In this document: in pieces, positions 16,667 through 24,654 of the stretch
Numbering within the stretch: position 1 is the first letter of the stretch
Layout: every line of letters starts with the position of its first letter
NCBI RefSeq assembly: GCF_019218285.1
Contig: NZ_JAHUZG010000001.1
Span: forward strand, 806,001 to 870,000
From: Antarctobacter sediminis
GTDB lineage: Bacteria > Pseudomonadota > Alphaproteobacteria > Rhodobacterales > Rhodobacteraceae
DNA length: 64,000 nt
Direction of reading: 5' to 3'
Notes under the pieces: generated by a model
The model's database searches: none
Told to the model about the DNA's origin: nothing
What the model saw: the letters and a program-made list of their open reading frames with translations, nothing else
Made by a program: the position numbers and the translations under genes

Positions 16667-17266
16667 ATGAAGAAACCGCTTATCCTTTTGTCGTTGATCG
16701 CCTCGCTGGGCGCCGGCGCGGGCTTCGCACAATCCGCCGATGGGGACGATCCGGCGACTCCGCCGTCGGGTGGCCTTGATCTGGGCGAACCGGTTGCAGC
16801 ACAGCCGCGCCGGGCAGACGTTCCCGAAACCTACGTCAAGGAAGTCTTCAAGGACTGGAGCCTTCAGTGCGTCAAGGTGAGCGAAGAGCGTGAGCTGTGC
16901 CAGATGTACCAGCTGCTTCAGGATGAAGAAGGCACCAAACTGGCGGATGTCTATATCTTCAAGGTTGAAAACGCGGGTCAGGCCGTGGCCGCCGGTGTCT
17001 TTACCGTGCCGCTGGAAACCTTGCTGCCGGCCAAGATGACCGTGCAGGTGGATACCCGCGAAGCCAAGCGCTATGACTATTCCTTCTGCAACCAGCAGGG
17101 CTGCTTCGCGCGCGTCGGATTTACCGCCGAGGATATCGACCGTTTCAAGGCAGGTAGCGCGGCAACGGTTTCCATCGTTCCGATGCTGGCCCCGGACAAG
17201 CCGGTCGCCCTGTCGATGTCGCTGTCAGGCTTTACTGCCGCCTTCGATGAGACCAGCGCCCGCTGA
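16667..17266 (+). CDS. Invasion-associated locus B (IalB) family protein
   Basis: 199 residues with a signal peptide (LILLSLIASLGAGAGFAQS). The IalB core follows: FKDWSLQCVKVSEERELCQMYQ with two cysteines, VFTVPLETLLPAKMTVQVD, and YSFCNQQGCFARVGFT with two more cysteines; four Cys could form two disulfides in the periplasm. IalB proteins were named in Bartonella for red-cell invasion but are widespread in free-living alphaproteobacteria with unknown roles. ATG 16667 was chosen as the signal peptide start with GAGGA upstream; an in-frame ATG at 16622 would place 15 polar residues before the signal. Confidence 0.88.
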   Translation: MKKPLILLSLIASLGAGAGFAQSADGDDPATPPSGGLDLGEPVAAQPRRADVPETYVKEVFKDWSLQCVKVSEERELCQMYQLLQDEEGTKLADVYIFKVENAGQAVAAGVFTVPLETLLPAKMTVQVDTREAKRYDYSFCNQQGCFARVGFTAEDIDRFKAGSAATVSIVPMLAPDKPVALSMSLSGFTAAFDETSAR

Positions 17267-17287
17267 GGCCTGCGACCGGATCAAACG

Positions 17288-17320
17288 AAACGGCGCGCCC
17301 GATCCGGGCGCGCCGTTTTC
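17288..17320. terminator. Bidirectional terminator between ialB and DUF808 gene
   Basis: AAACGGCGCGCCC (17288-17300), loop GATCC, GGGCGCGCCGTTT (17306-17318): a perfect 13-bp stem with A/T flanks on both sides, in a convergent gap. Confidence 0.85.
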
Positions 17321-17356
17321 TTTTGGACCCGCGCGTTGGGGCCGATGCCCAGCCGC

Positions 17357-18325
17357 CTAGTGCGCCCCGGCCTTGTCACCGCCAAAGATCCGGCCCCAGA
17401 TCGGTGCGATCACCTTGGTTCCGACCGGAATCAGGATCAGCCCGACAACGAATCCGATCACGAAATCAATGCCTGCGGTGACGCCCCATTCCAGCGCCGC
17501 GTTCCCCTGCCCGATCGAATGCGCGATCTCATGCACGGTCTCCTCGGGCCAGTGCCAGCCCATCTCGTGACTGGAATGCACCATGATCGATCCACCGACC
17601 CAAAGCATCGCGGCCGTGCCGATGATCGCCAGCGCCTTGAGCAACCAAGGCATGAACTTCACGATGAATCGGCCAAATCCGCGCGTGACACCAAGCCGCC
17701 CGCGCTGGCTCAACCACAGGCCGACATCATCCATTTTGACGATGATCGCCACCGCGCCGTAGACGACAAATGTGATCAGCACCGCAACCACGGCCAGGGT
17801 TGCCGCCTGCATGATGAAATTCGGCGCCTCGATGGCCGAAAGAGAGATCACCATGATCTCGGCCGAGAGGATGAAATCGGTCTTGATCGCGCCTTTGACC
17901 TTGGCCTCTTCAAGATGCTGCGGATCGCCGACATCGTGGCTGCCGTCCGGCCCGCCGGAATGCTCGTCATGCGGCATCAACACGTGAACGATCTTTTCCG
18001 CGCCCTCGAAGGCAAGGTAACATCCGCCAAGGATCAGCAAGGGCCAGACCAGCCATGGCGCAAAGGCCGCCATCAGCAAGGCCGCCGGCATCAGGAACAC
18101 CAGTTTGTTGATCAGCGACCCACGGGCGATGCGCCAGATGATCGGCAATTCGCGGGCTGGTTCGAACCCCTGCACATATTTCGGCGTTACCGCCGCATCG
18201 TCGATGATGACACCCGCCGTCTTGGACCCGGCTTTCATCGCCGCCGCGCCGATGTCATCGACCGAAGCCGCCGCAACCTTGGCGATGGCCGCCACATCGT
18301 CCAATAGTGCCAGAAGTCCGCTCAT
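17357..18325 (-). CDS. DUF808 family inner-membrane protein
   Basis: 322 residues with the DUF808 N-terminus (SGLLALLDDVAAIAKVAAASVDDIGAAAMKAGSKTAGVIIDDAAVTP, here split by motif) and about five to six membrane helices, including LVFLMPAALLMAAFAPWLVWPLLILGGCYLAFEG and the C-terminal VIGFVVGLILIPVG. E. coli YedI is a relative. The function is unknown. ATG 18325 has GGGAGAG upstream; a longer start at 18358 is not supported. It ends against the shared terminator with ialB. Confidence 0.88.
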   Translation of the reverse strand: MSGLLALLDDVAAIAKVAAASVDDIGAAAMKAGSKTAGVIIDDAAVTPKYVQGFEPARELPIIWRIARGSLINKLVFLMPAALLMAAFAPWLVWPLLILGGCYLAFEGAEKIVHVLMPHDEHSGGPDGSHDVGDPQHLEEAKVKGAIKTDFILSAEIMVISLSAIEAPNFIMQAATLAVVAVLITFVVYGAVAIIVKMDDVGLWLSQRGRLGVTRGFGRFIVKFMPWLLKALAIIGTAAMLWVGGSIMVHSSHEMGWHWPEETVHEIAHSIGQGNAALEWGVTAGIDFVIGFVVGLILIPVGTKVIAPIWGRIFGGDKAGAH

Positions 18326-18420
18326 ACCGCTCTCCCTTGCCCGCGCACGCCGCGCCACCCTAGCCCCTCACCCTTCAAGTTCAAGCCGGGCGATTCTGTT
18401 CCCGCGGGGGCATGGCCCGA

Positions 18421-18487
18421 CGTTATCGCAAACGGCCCCGGACGGTTAGCGCCACCAAGGGGCAGCTTGCCACGTTTACCGCTAACA
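18421..18487. promoter_or_regulatory. Three LacI-type operator-like palindromes upstream of gap
   Basis: Three 14-base sites with a central CG fit TGTTA-N-CG-N-TAACA to different degrees: CGTTATCGCAAACG (18421-18434), GGTTAGCGCCACCA (18444-18457) and GTTTACCGCTAACA (18474-18487, the best, 10 of 12 specified bases). A further TAAC-A-GTTA palindrome is at 18498-18506. LacI-family CceR controls central carbon genes, including gap, in Rhodobacter; that link is inferred here. Confidence 0.45.
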
Positions 18488-18570
18488 TACTGACGGATAA
18501 CAGTTAATGACCTTTCCAGATCAGGCCGCTCTCCGTATATGGGGGCAACAGGATTTTCCAGGAGGCGAGC

Positions 18571-19575
18571 ATGACCGTCACGATCGGTATCAATGGATTT
18601 GGCCGGATTGGCCGCTGCACTCTCGCGCATATCGCGGAATCGGCGCGCAATGACGTTCAGGTCGTCAAGATCAACGCTCCGGGCCCGATCGAAACCCATG
18701 CCCACCTGCTGCGCTATGACTCGGTCCATGGCCGTTTCGCTGGCGAAGTCACCGTCAAGGATCAGGCCATCGACCTTGGTCGCGGTCCGATCGACGTCAT
18801 GTCGTCCTACGAATTGTCCGAACTGGATTGGGGCGGCTGCGACGTTGTTCTGGAATGCACCGGCAAGTTCAACGACGGCGAAAAGGCCAACGCGCATCTG
18901 GGGCGCGGTGCCAAATCCGTCCTGATCTCGGCCCCGGCCAAGAACGTGCAGCGCACCGTTGTCTATGGGGTCAACCACCGCGACCTTGAGAAGGGCGATG
19001 TGATGGTGTCGAACGGTTCCTGCACCACCAACTGCCTTGCTCCGCTGGCCAAGGTTCTGGACGAAGGCATCGGGATCGAATCCGGTATCATGACCACGAT
19101 CCACAGCTATACCGGCGACCAGCCGACGCTGGATCGTCGCCACAAGGATCTGTACCGCGCCCGCGCAGGTGCCATGGCAATGATCCCCACCTCGACCGGT
19201 GCCGCCAAAGCGCTGGGTGAAGTGCTGCCGAACCTCAAGGGCAAGCTGGACGGGTCCGCTGTCCGCGTGCCCACGCCGAACGTCTCTGCCGTCGATCTGA
19301 CTTTCTTTGCCAAGAAGGACGTGACCGTCGAGGACGTAAACGAAATCGTCGCCGAAGCCGCCGCAGGCCGTATGGGCGCGGTTCTGGCCTATGACCCGGA
19401 ACCCAAGGTCTCGATCGACTTCAACCACACCACGCAATCGTCGATCTTTGCCCCCGACCAGACCAAGGTTGTTGGTGGCCGCATGGTTCGCGTGATGGCA
19501 TGGTACGACAATGAATGGGGTTTCTCGGCGCGTATGGCCGATGTGGCCGCCGCCATGGGCCGCCTTCTGCACTGA
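18571..19575 (+). CDS. gap: Glyceraldehyde-3-phosphate dehydrogenase, type I
   Basis: 334 residues. It oxidises glyceraldehyde-3-phosphate to 1,3-bisphosphoglycerate with NAD(P) in glycolysis and its reversal. GINGFGRIGR is the nucleotide-binding start; the catalytic Cys is in SNGSCTTNCLAP; the catalytic His in HSYTGDQ; WYDNEWGFS marks the C-terminal part. AGGAGG stands seven bases before ATG 18571. Upstream are LacI-type palindromes and downstream a strong terminator, so it is a single-gene unit. Whether it serves the glycolytic or Calvin/gluconeogenic direction cannot be told. Confidence 0.97.
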   Translation: MTVTIGINGFGRIGRCTLAHIAESARNDVQVVKINAPGPIETHAHLLRYDSVHGRFAGEVTVKDQAIDLGRGPIDVMSSYELSELDWGGCDVVLECTGKFNDGEKANAHLGRGAKSVLISAPAKNVQRTVVYGVNHRDLEKGDVMVSNGSCTTNCLAPLAKVLDEGIGIESGIMTTIHSYTGDQPTLDRRHKDLYRARAGAMAMIPTSTGAAKALGEVLPNLKGKLDGSAVRVPTPNVSAVDLTFFAKKDVTVEDVNEIVAEAAAGRMGAVLAYDPEPKVSIDFNHTTQSSIFAPDQTKVVGGRMVRVMAWYDNEWGFSARMADVAAAMGRLLH

Positions 19576-19599
19576 TCGCAGTCCCATCCCCTGCATGAT

Positions 19600-19632
19600 A
19601 GCGCCGCGCCCCCGTAAAAAGGGCGCGGCGCT
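19600..19632 (+). terminator. Rho-independent terminator of gap
   Basis: AGCGCCGCGCCC and GGGCGCGGCGCT form a perfect 12-bp stem around CCGTAAAAA. The downstream T content is low (CTGGTTTC), so efficiency is uncertain. Confidence 0.7.
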
Positions 19633-19774
19633 CTGGTTTCAGGCCTTCGACCGTTTCCTTGCCCCGGCTTGGCCCTTTTCTCGCCGAGGTTACCCGGGAT
19701 CTGCGCCAGTGGTTTGATGGCGATCTAACCACCGACCTTCACGACACAGCAGGCCAAAGGATTGACGACTGGGC

Positions 19775-20356
19775 CTAACGGTCGTGCATCCCTTTGCCGA
19801 CCAGTATTCGGAGACGGTGCTTTTCGATCCGGGCCGCGCGGGTTGTGGCCTGCTTTGCACCGGTGAAATACAGCAAATAGCCGCGCCGTCGCCCCGGGGT
19901 CAGAGCATCGAAAGCCGTGCGAAACGCCTCATCCCGTTCAAGGGCTTCGGTCAGTTCCTCGGGATGGTCGAGATCATCCTTGGCGAAATTCACCTTGGCA
20001 CCGGACTCTTGAACCGCGATGGCGCGCGCCACGTAGTCATGAACCTGCGCTGCGCGGGCCTGAACCTCGTCCACCGAGCAAAAGCGCAAGTACATGGACG
20101 CCCGCGACCTTGGCCCCGTCAGGATCAGCGCCTCTTCGGGATCGGGGATTAACGTGCCTTTGAAAAACGCCAGCCTGCACCCGTCCGAAAACCCGCCAAG
20201 AATAGCCACGTTGGCCCCTTGGCAGGTGTAACAGGCCGCCCCCCATTTCAGAGTCTCGTCCAGCGGTGTTGCCGCAAGGATCCCGCGAAGGGCCCGCAGT
20301 TCAGCGCCCCAGCGTTGATCGTCGAAAAACGTCGCAAGATCCCCGGCGCGGGGCAT
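19775..20356 (-). CDS. YdeI/OmpD-associated family protein (DUF1801-like)
   Basis: 193 residues. The first part resembles DUF1801 (ETLKWGAACYTCQGANVAILGGFSDGCRLAFFKG), and the C-terminus has the OmdA/YdeI helical segment (FDALTPGRRRGYLLYFTGAKQATTRAARIEKH). Such proteins have been linked with bacteriocin or peptide resistance, without an established mechanism. Its ATG overlaps the dctD stop by one base (TGATG), so it is probably translated by coupling at the end of the dctB-dctD unit. The functional tie to dicarboxylate sensing is unclear. Confidence 0.8.
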   Translation of the reverse strand: MPRAGDLATFFDDQRWGAELRALRGILAATPLDETLKWGAACYTCQGANVAILGGFSDGCRLAFFKGTLIPDPEEALILTGPRSRASMYLRFCSVDEVQARAAQVHDYVARAIAVQESGAKVNFAKDDLDHPEELTEALERDEAFRTAFDALTPGRRRGYLLYFTGAKQATTRAARIEKHRLRILVGKGMHDR

Positions 20357-21690
20357 CAGAGGTAATCGGCGCGCGCCAACCCGTATTTCGCCATTTTCTC
20401 GTTCAGGGTTCGGCGCGGCAGGCAGAGCTCTTCCATGACCGCCGAGATTGATCCTTTGTGCCTGCGCATGGTGTTGTCGATCAACATGCGTTCAAAGGCC
20501 TCGACATATTCCTTGAGCGGCTTGCCCTCGGTGGTCATGACCGGTTGCATGTCGTCATGGTCATTCATCAAAAGCGAGGCGATGGTCCCCTGCCCGCGCC
20601 GCGATTGCAGGACCGCGCGTTCGGCAAGGTTGATAAGCTGGCGCACGTTCCCCGGCCATGGTGCCTGCAAAAGCTGCGCGGCCTCCTGCGCCGACACCTT
20701 GGGGGCCTCGCAGCCGTATTCATCCGCATAGCTTTCACTAAGCCGGGTGAACAGCGTCAGGATGTCTTCGCCGCGCGACCGCAGCGGCGGCACGGTGATC
20801 TTGAGCGCCGCAAGCCGGTAATAAAGGTCCGGGCGTAGCGCCTGTTCGCAGGTCCGGCCTTCTTCCTGAAGGTTTGAAATGGCAACGATACGGGTTTCCG
20901 GCGGCGACCCCTGATCGTTGATCGCCGACAACAGGCGCGCCTGAAGCGGGTCGGACAGCACCTCGATATCTTCCAGAACCAGCGTTCCGCCCCGTGCCTC
21001 TTCCAGTGCGGGCAACCGGGTTTCTTCCGGCTGCATCGGTCCGAACAGGCGGCGCGTCAGGGTTTCTTCATCCATGGCACTACAGGAGACCAGGGTGAAT
21101 TTCTTGCCCGCACGTGTTCCGACCGCATGCAGCGCATGCGCCACCAGCGTTTTTCCGGTGCCGGTTTCACCTTCGATCAGGACGTGGCCATCGGCCTGCC
21201 CTAGGTCAAGGATGTCCTCGCGCAGGCGTTCCATCGCCGGGCTGGCGCCGATGAGCTTGGACATGATCTGCCCGCCATCCGCCAGTTCGCGGCGCAGCGC
21301 CCGCGTGTCCAGCGTCATCCGGCGCGCCTGCGTTGCCTTCTTGGCCAGTTCCGACATGCGATCCGGGTTGAAGGGCTTTTCAAGGAAATCAAAGGCCCCG
21401 ATCCGCATCGCTTCGACCGCCATGGGCACATCGCCGTGCCCGGTGATCATGATGACCGGCAAGGCGCTGTCCGCCCCCATCAGTTTCTTGAGGAACTGGA
21501 TCCCATCCATGCCCGGCATCTTGATGTCCGAGATCACGATGCCCGGGAAATCCGCGTTGAGAGCGCCAAGCGCCTCTTCGGCGCTGGCAAATGTCTCGGT
21601 GTCATAGCCGGACAGGGCCAGCCACTGGCTGATGGATTGGCGCATGTCCTGTTCGTCATCAACGATGGCGATCTTCATTGCATTGGCCAT
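20356..21690 (-). CDS. dctD: DctD-like response regulator lacking the GAFTGA loop
   Basis: 444 residues. Receiver domain: acidic pocket D11/D12, phosphoacceptor D55, K105. AAA+ domain: Walker A GETGTGKT (about 174-181), Walker B-like LVLEDIE (about 238-243) and an arginine-finger region RPDLYYRL. A C-terminal Fis-type helix-turn-helix (SAVMEELCLPRRTLNEKM) binds DNA. Between LFG (215-217) and Walker B the sigma-54-contacting GAFTGA loop is missing and replaced by MQPEETRLPALEEA. It partners DctB, encoded seven bases upstream, in sensing C4-dicarboxylates. Without GAFTGA it may act with sigma-70, as NtrC does in Rhodobacter capsulatus; this is inference. Confidence 0.85.
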   Translation of the reverse strand: MANAMKIAIVDDEQDMRQSISQWLALSGYDTETFASAEEALGALNADFPGIVISDIKMPGMDGIQFLKKLMGADSALPVIMITGHGDVPMAVEAMRIGAFDFLEKPFNPDRMSELAKKATQARRMTLDTRALRRELADGGQIMSKLIGASPAMERLREDILDLGQADGHVLIEGETGTGKTLVAHALHAVGTRAGKKFTLVSCSAMDEETLTRRLFGPMQPEETRLPALEEARGGTLVLEDIEVLSDPLQARLLSAINDQGSPPETRIVAISNLQEEGRTCEQALRPDLYYRLAALKITVPPLRSRGEDILTLFTRLSESYADEYGCEAPKVSAQEAAQLLQAPWPGNVRQLINLAERAVLQSRRGQGTIASLLMNDHDDMQPVMTTEGKPLKEYVEAFERMLIDNTMRRHKGSISAVMEELCLPRRTLNEKMAKYGLARADYL

Positions 21691-21697
21691 GGCACGT

Positions 21698-23458
21698 TTA
21701 CTCCGCTGCTTCTGTGGTTTCGTTCAGAACCGGCAATTGCATTTCAAAGACGGCACCGCCGTCCTCGCCATTGCGGGCGGTCAGCCGCCCTCCCAGTTCG
21801 GTCACGATGCCCGAGGAAATGGCAAGGCCGAGGCCAACACCGTCGCCGGGCTGTTTCGTCGTGTAAAAGGGTTCAAAGAGCGCATCGAGGTCTTCGATCC
21901 CGGTTCCATTGTCGCGCACGGTCAACGTGGCGGTTTCTCCTGCCGCGAGGATGATGTCCACCTGCGGGTCATCGACGGATTTGGTGGCGTCGAGCGCGTT
22001 CCGCAAGAGGTTGACCAGAACCTGCTCGATCCGCATCCGGTCCCCCATGACACGCACTGGCGTGTCCGGCAGGATCTTGGTGATCTTGACGCGCCGCGAC
22101 CGAAGCTGCGGTTCCATCATCGCCAGCGACGAGGCAAGCGCCTCTCCCATGTCGACGGGGCTGAGTTGCTCCTGCCCCTTGCGGGCAAAACTCTTCAGCT
22201 GGCGGGTAATGGCGCCCATGCGTTCGATCAGATCGTCGATGCGGTGAAAGGCGGACAGCGCCTCGTCAGGCCGGTTGCGGCGCAACAGCAGCCGCGCACC
22301 GGCAAGATAGGTCTTCATCGCGGCAAGCGGTTGGTTCAATTCGTGGCTGACCGCTGCGGACATTTCCCCCAGCGCCGCCAGTTTCGAGCTTTGCGCCAGC
22401 GATTGTTCAGCGACGGCAAGGTTCTTTTGCACCCTCTCCCGTTCGGCGATTTCGCGCTGGAGCCGCGCATTCAGCGCGCGCAGTTCATTGGCGTCACGCT
22501 GAAACAGCGCCATGCGGATCGCTGTCTTGCGCGACAGCGCGTAGAACACCAGCGCCGCCAAAAGCGCGAACCCCATGATCTCCAGCGCCAGAACGGCGTT
22601 CACCCGTTCGCGGACAGATGAATAGGTGGTGAAGGTGATCAGCGTCCAGCCGCGGAATGGAATGCGCCCGTCGATGCGCATCACGGCCTCACCGCGCAGA
22701 TAGGCGTCGGCCTGCTGCGCGGTCCAGTCGGCGGTGGCGCGGATGGCGCGTTCGATGGCACCCTCGGCCGGTTGGCGTTGCAGCGCCTCTTCGGGGGTCA
22801 GGCTGCGCCAGCGCGGTTCCGTCGCAAGGATGATCTGACCTTCAGAGTTGGTGACCATGACCGCATCGGTGATCCCGGCCCATGCGCGTTCGAACTTGGC
22901 CAGATCGACTTCGACCATGATGACGCCGACCGTGTCGCCGCCACTTTCCATGCGCCGCGCATAGGTAAAGGAAAAATTCCCGGTCTCCTGCGGCAAGGCG
23001 GTAAAAACGGTGGTGTTGGATCGCAGCGCATCGACGAAATAGGCGGCTTCGCGGTGGGGTTCACCCAGTCGGTTGCGGTCAGTTGCGGCCACGGTTCGCC
23101 CGTCACGATCCAACAGCATCAGCGAGGCGGCGCCGATCTCGTCCACGAAGGAAATCAGGCGTTGCGAACTTTGGCTGTAGTCACCCGAGTTCAGCGCCGC
23201 GATCAGCGCCGGGTCACGTGCCAGCAGTTGTGGCACGATGGCATTGCGGCGCAGTTCGGAAATCAGGTTGCCGGAATACAGCGCCAGCCGCAGTTCGGCA
23301 CGGTTGCGGACGGTTTCGGTAAACCGGTCTGTCAGCAACCAGTTGGTAACCCAGACAGTGCCGACCGCCGCAAGCAGCAGCAGGACAAGCGCAATACGCG
23401 CACGCCCCGAAAACGGGCCTGCGCGTCGCAATCCGGATCTTGTGCCATTCGAAACCAT
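21698..23458 (-). CDS. dctB: C4-dicarboxylate sensor histidine kinase DctB
   Basis: 586 residues: an N-terminal membrane helix (RIALVLLLLAAVGTVWVTNWLL), a periplasmic double-PAS/Cache region to about residue 295, a second helix (VLALEIMGFALLAALVFYAL), a coiled coil (LRALNARLQREIAERERVQKNLA), then the kinase. The H-box is EMSAAVSHELNQPLAAMKTY, the N-box NLLRNALDATK, and G-boxes DNGTGI and GVGLGLAIS. It phosphorylates DctD on sensing succinate, fumarate or malate. ATG 23458 lacks a clear ribosome site; an in-frame TTG at 23494 is the alternative. It lies 37 bases after purQ on the same strand. Confidence 0.9.
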   Translation of the reverse strand: MVSNGTRSGLRRAGPFSGRARIALVLLLLAAVGTVWVTNWLLTDRFTETVRNRAELRLALYSGNLISELRRNAIVPQLLARDPALIAALNSGDYSQSSQRLISFVDEIGAASLMLLDRDGRTVAATDRNRLGEPHREAAYFVDALRSNTTVFTALPQETGNFSFTYARRMESGGDTVGVIMVEVDLAKFERAWAGITDAVMVTNSEGQIILATEPRWRSLTPEEALQRQPAEGAIERAIRATADWTAQQADAYLRGEAVMRIDGRIPFRGWTLITFTTYSSVRERVNAVLALEIMGFALLAALVFYALSRKTAIRMALFQRDANELRALNARLQREIAERERVQKNLAVAEQSLAQSSKLAALGEMSAAVSHELNQPLAAMKTYLAGARLLLRRNRPDEALSAFHRIDDLIERMGAITRQLKSFARKGQEQLSPVDMGEALASSLAMMEPQLRSRRVKITKILPDTPVRVMGDRMRIEQVLVNLLRNALDATKSVDDPQVDIILAAGETATLTVRDNGTGIEDLDALFEPFYTTKQPGDGVGLGLAISSGIVTELGGRLTARNGEDGGAVFEMQLPVLNETTEAAE

Positions 23459-23495
23459 GGCGGCCAGAATACGCTGCGGGCGCGCGGCCCTCAAG

Positions 23496-24161
23496 TCAGG
23501 CCGAGGTCAGCGCCTCGGTCAGATGGGCGAAAAGGCGCGCACCATCTTCATTGCCATGCGCCGTGTCGCTTGCCCGCTCGGGGTGCGGCATCATGCCCAA
23601 CACGCGACGGTTCGCGGAAAACACCCCCGCAATGTCGCGGGCCGACCCGTTGGGGTTGTCGGTATAACGGAACGCCACGCGGTCATCGCCTTCCAGCATG
23701 TCCAGTGTCGCATCATCCGCGAAATAATTACCGTCATGGTGCGCGATCGGCAGGGCAATCTCTGTGCCGCGGCCGTAGCCTTGGGTAAAGACACTGTCGC
23801 CTTCGGTGCGCAGCCCGATGGTCCGGCAAATATATTTCAGCCCCGCATTGCGCAGCAACGCCCCCGGCAGCAAACCAGTTTCGGTCAGCACCTGAAACCC
23901 GTTGCAGATCCCCAGAGCATAACCGCCCCGATCCGCATGGGCCTTGACCGCGCCAACGATGGGCGCGTTGGCCGCGATGGCCCCGCAACGCAGGTAGTCG
24001 CCAAAGGAAAACCCGCCCGGAATGCCGACAATGTCGACGCCCTCGGGCAGATCCGTATCCTTGTGCCAGACCATCTGCACTTGCAGTCCGGCCTGCTCGA
24101 AGGCGACGGCCAGATCACGGTCGCAGTTCGACCCGGGAAAAACGATGACAGCGGCTTTCAT
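23496..24161 (-). CDS. purQ: Phosphoribosylformylglycinamidine synthase, glutaminase subunit
   Basis: 221 residues, a class I glutamine amidotransferase. It supplies ammonia to PurL in the FGAR to FGAM step. FPGSNCDRD is the typical start, GICNGFQVL holds the nucleophile Cys, and MPHPERASD carries the His of the triad with Glu. PurS is encoded 149 bases upstream on the same strand; PurL is not in the window. The gap between purS and purQ shows no gene or clear signal. Confidence 0.97.
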   Translation of the reverse strand: MKAAVIVFPGSNCDRDLAVAFEQAGLQVQMVWHKDTDLPEGVDIVGIPGGFSFGDYLRCGAIAANAPIVGAVKAHADRGGYALGICNGFQVLTETGLLPGALLRNAGLKYICRTIGLRTEGDSVFTQGYGRGTEIALPIAHHDGNYFADDATLDMLEGDDRVAFRYTDNPNGSARDIAGVFSANRRVLGMMPHPERASDTAHGNEDGARLFAHLTEALTSA

Positions 24162-24310
24162 CTGGGATCTCCATTGGCAACGGGCGTGGATCCTGCCCTA
24201 GCCTCTTGGCCTGCCCTGCGCAAGGGCGGCCCGGTTCAACAGGTGCCGCCGGCAACCACATCCCGCAAAGGGCCGCGACTGCCGGGGTTCTGCGCCTAAG
24301 CGCAACGCGA

Positions 24311-24541
24311 TCAGAGCAATTCGATCCGGTAGCTTTCGATCACCGTGTTGGCCAGCAGCTTTTCGCACATCTCGCCAATCGTCGCCTCGGACGTGCCATC
24401 GGCCAGATCCATCTCGATCACCTTGCCTTGACGCACCGAACCGACGCCGTCGAAACCAAGCGCCCCAAGCGCATGGCGGACCGCCTCGCCCTGCGGATCC
24501 AGAACCCCGTCCTTGAGCATCACATGCACGCGCACTTTCAT
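24311..24541 (-). CDS. purS: Phosphoribosylformylglycinamidine synthase subunit PurS
   Basis: 76 residues, the family length. Features are KVRVHVMLKDGVLDPQGEAVRHALGALGF in blocks and VIEMDLADG. PurS links PurQ to PurL in the three-part FGAM synthase of non-enteric bacteria. It lies just outside the protease cluster: the next gene upstream on this strand is the beta-helix protease, whose terminator at 24606 separates them. In many relatives purC and purS are close neighbours, so the cluster appears inserted; this comparison is from memory. Confidence 0.95.
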   Translation of the reverse strand: MKVRVHVMLKDGVLDPQGEAVRHALGALGFDGVGSVRQGKVIEMDLADGTSEATIGEMCEKLLANTVIESYRIELL

Positions 24542-24605
24542 GATCGTCCCCTTCTTGGCTTTGCTGGCAGGAACCGCATCACGCGGGGGAATGCAAGGGC
24601 AAAGA

Positions 24606-24633
24606 AAAACGCCGCCCCCGAGGGGACGGCGCC
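24606..24633 (-). terminator. Terminator of the beta-helix protease gene
   Basis: On the - strand GCCGTCCCC-TC-GGGGGCGGC (one bulge) is followed by GTTTTTCTTT. It lies 22 bases after the protease stop and before purS. Confidence 0.75.
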
Positions 24634-24654
24634 AAAGCGAACCTGTGGCTTCGC

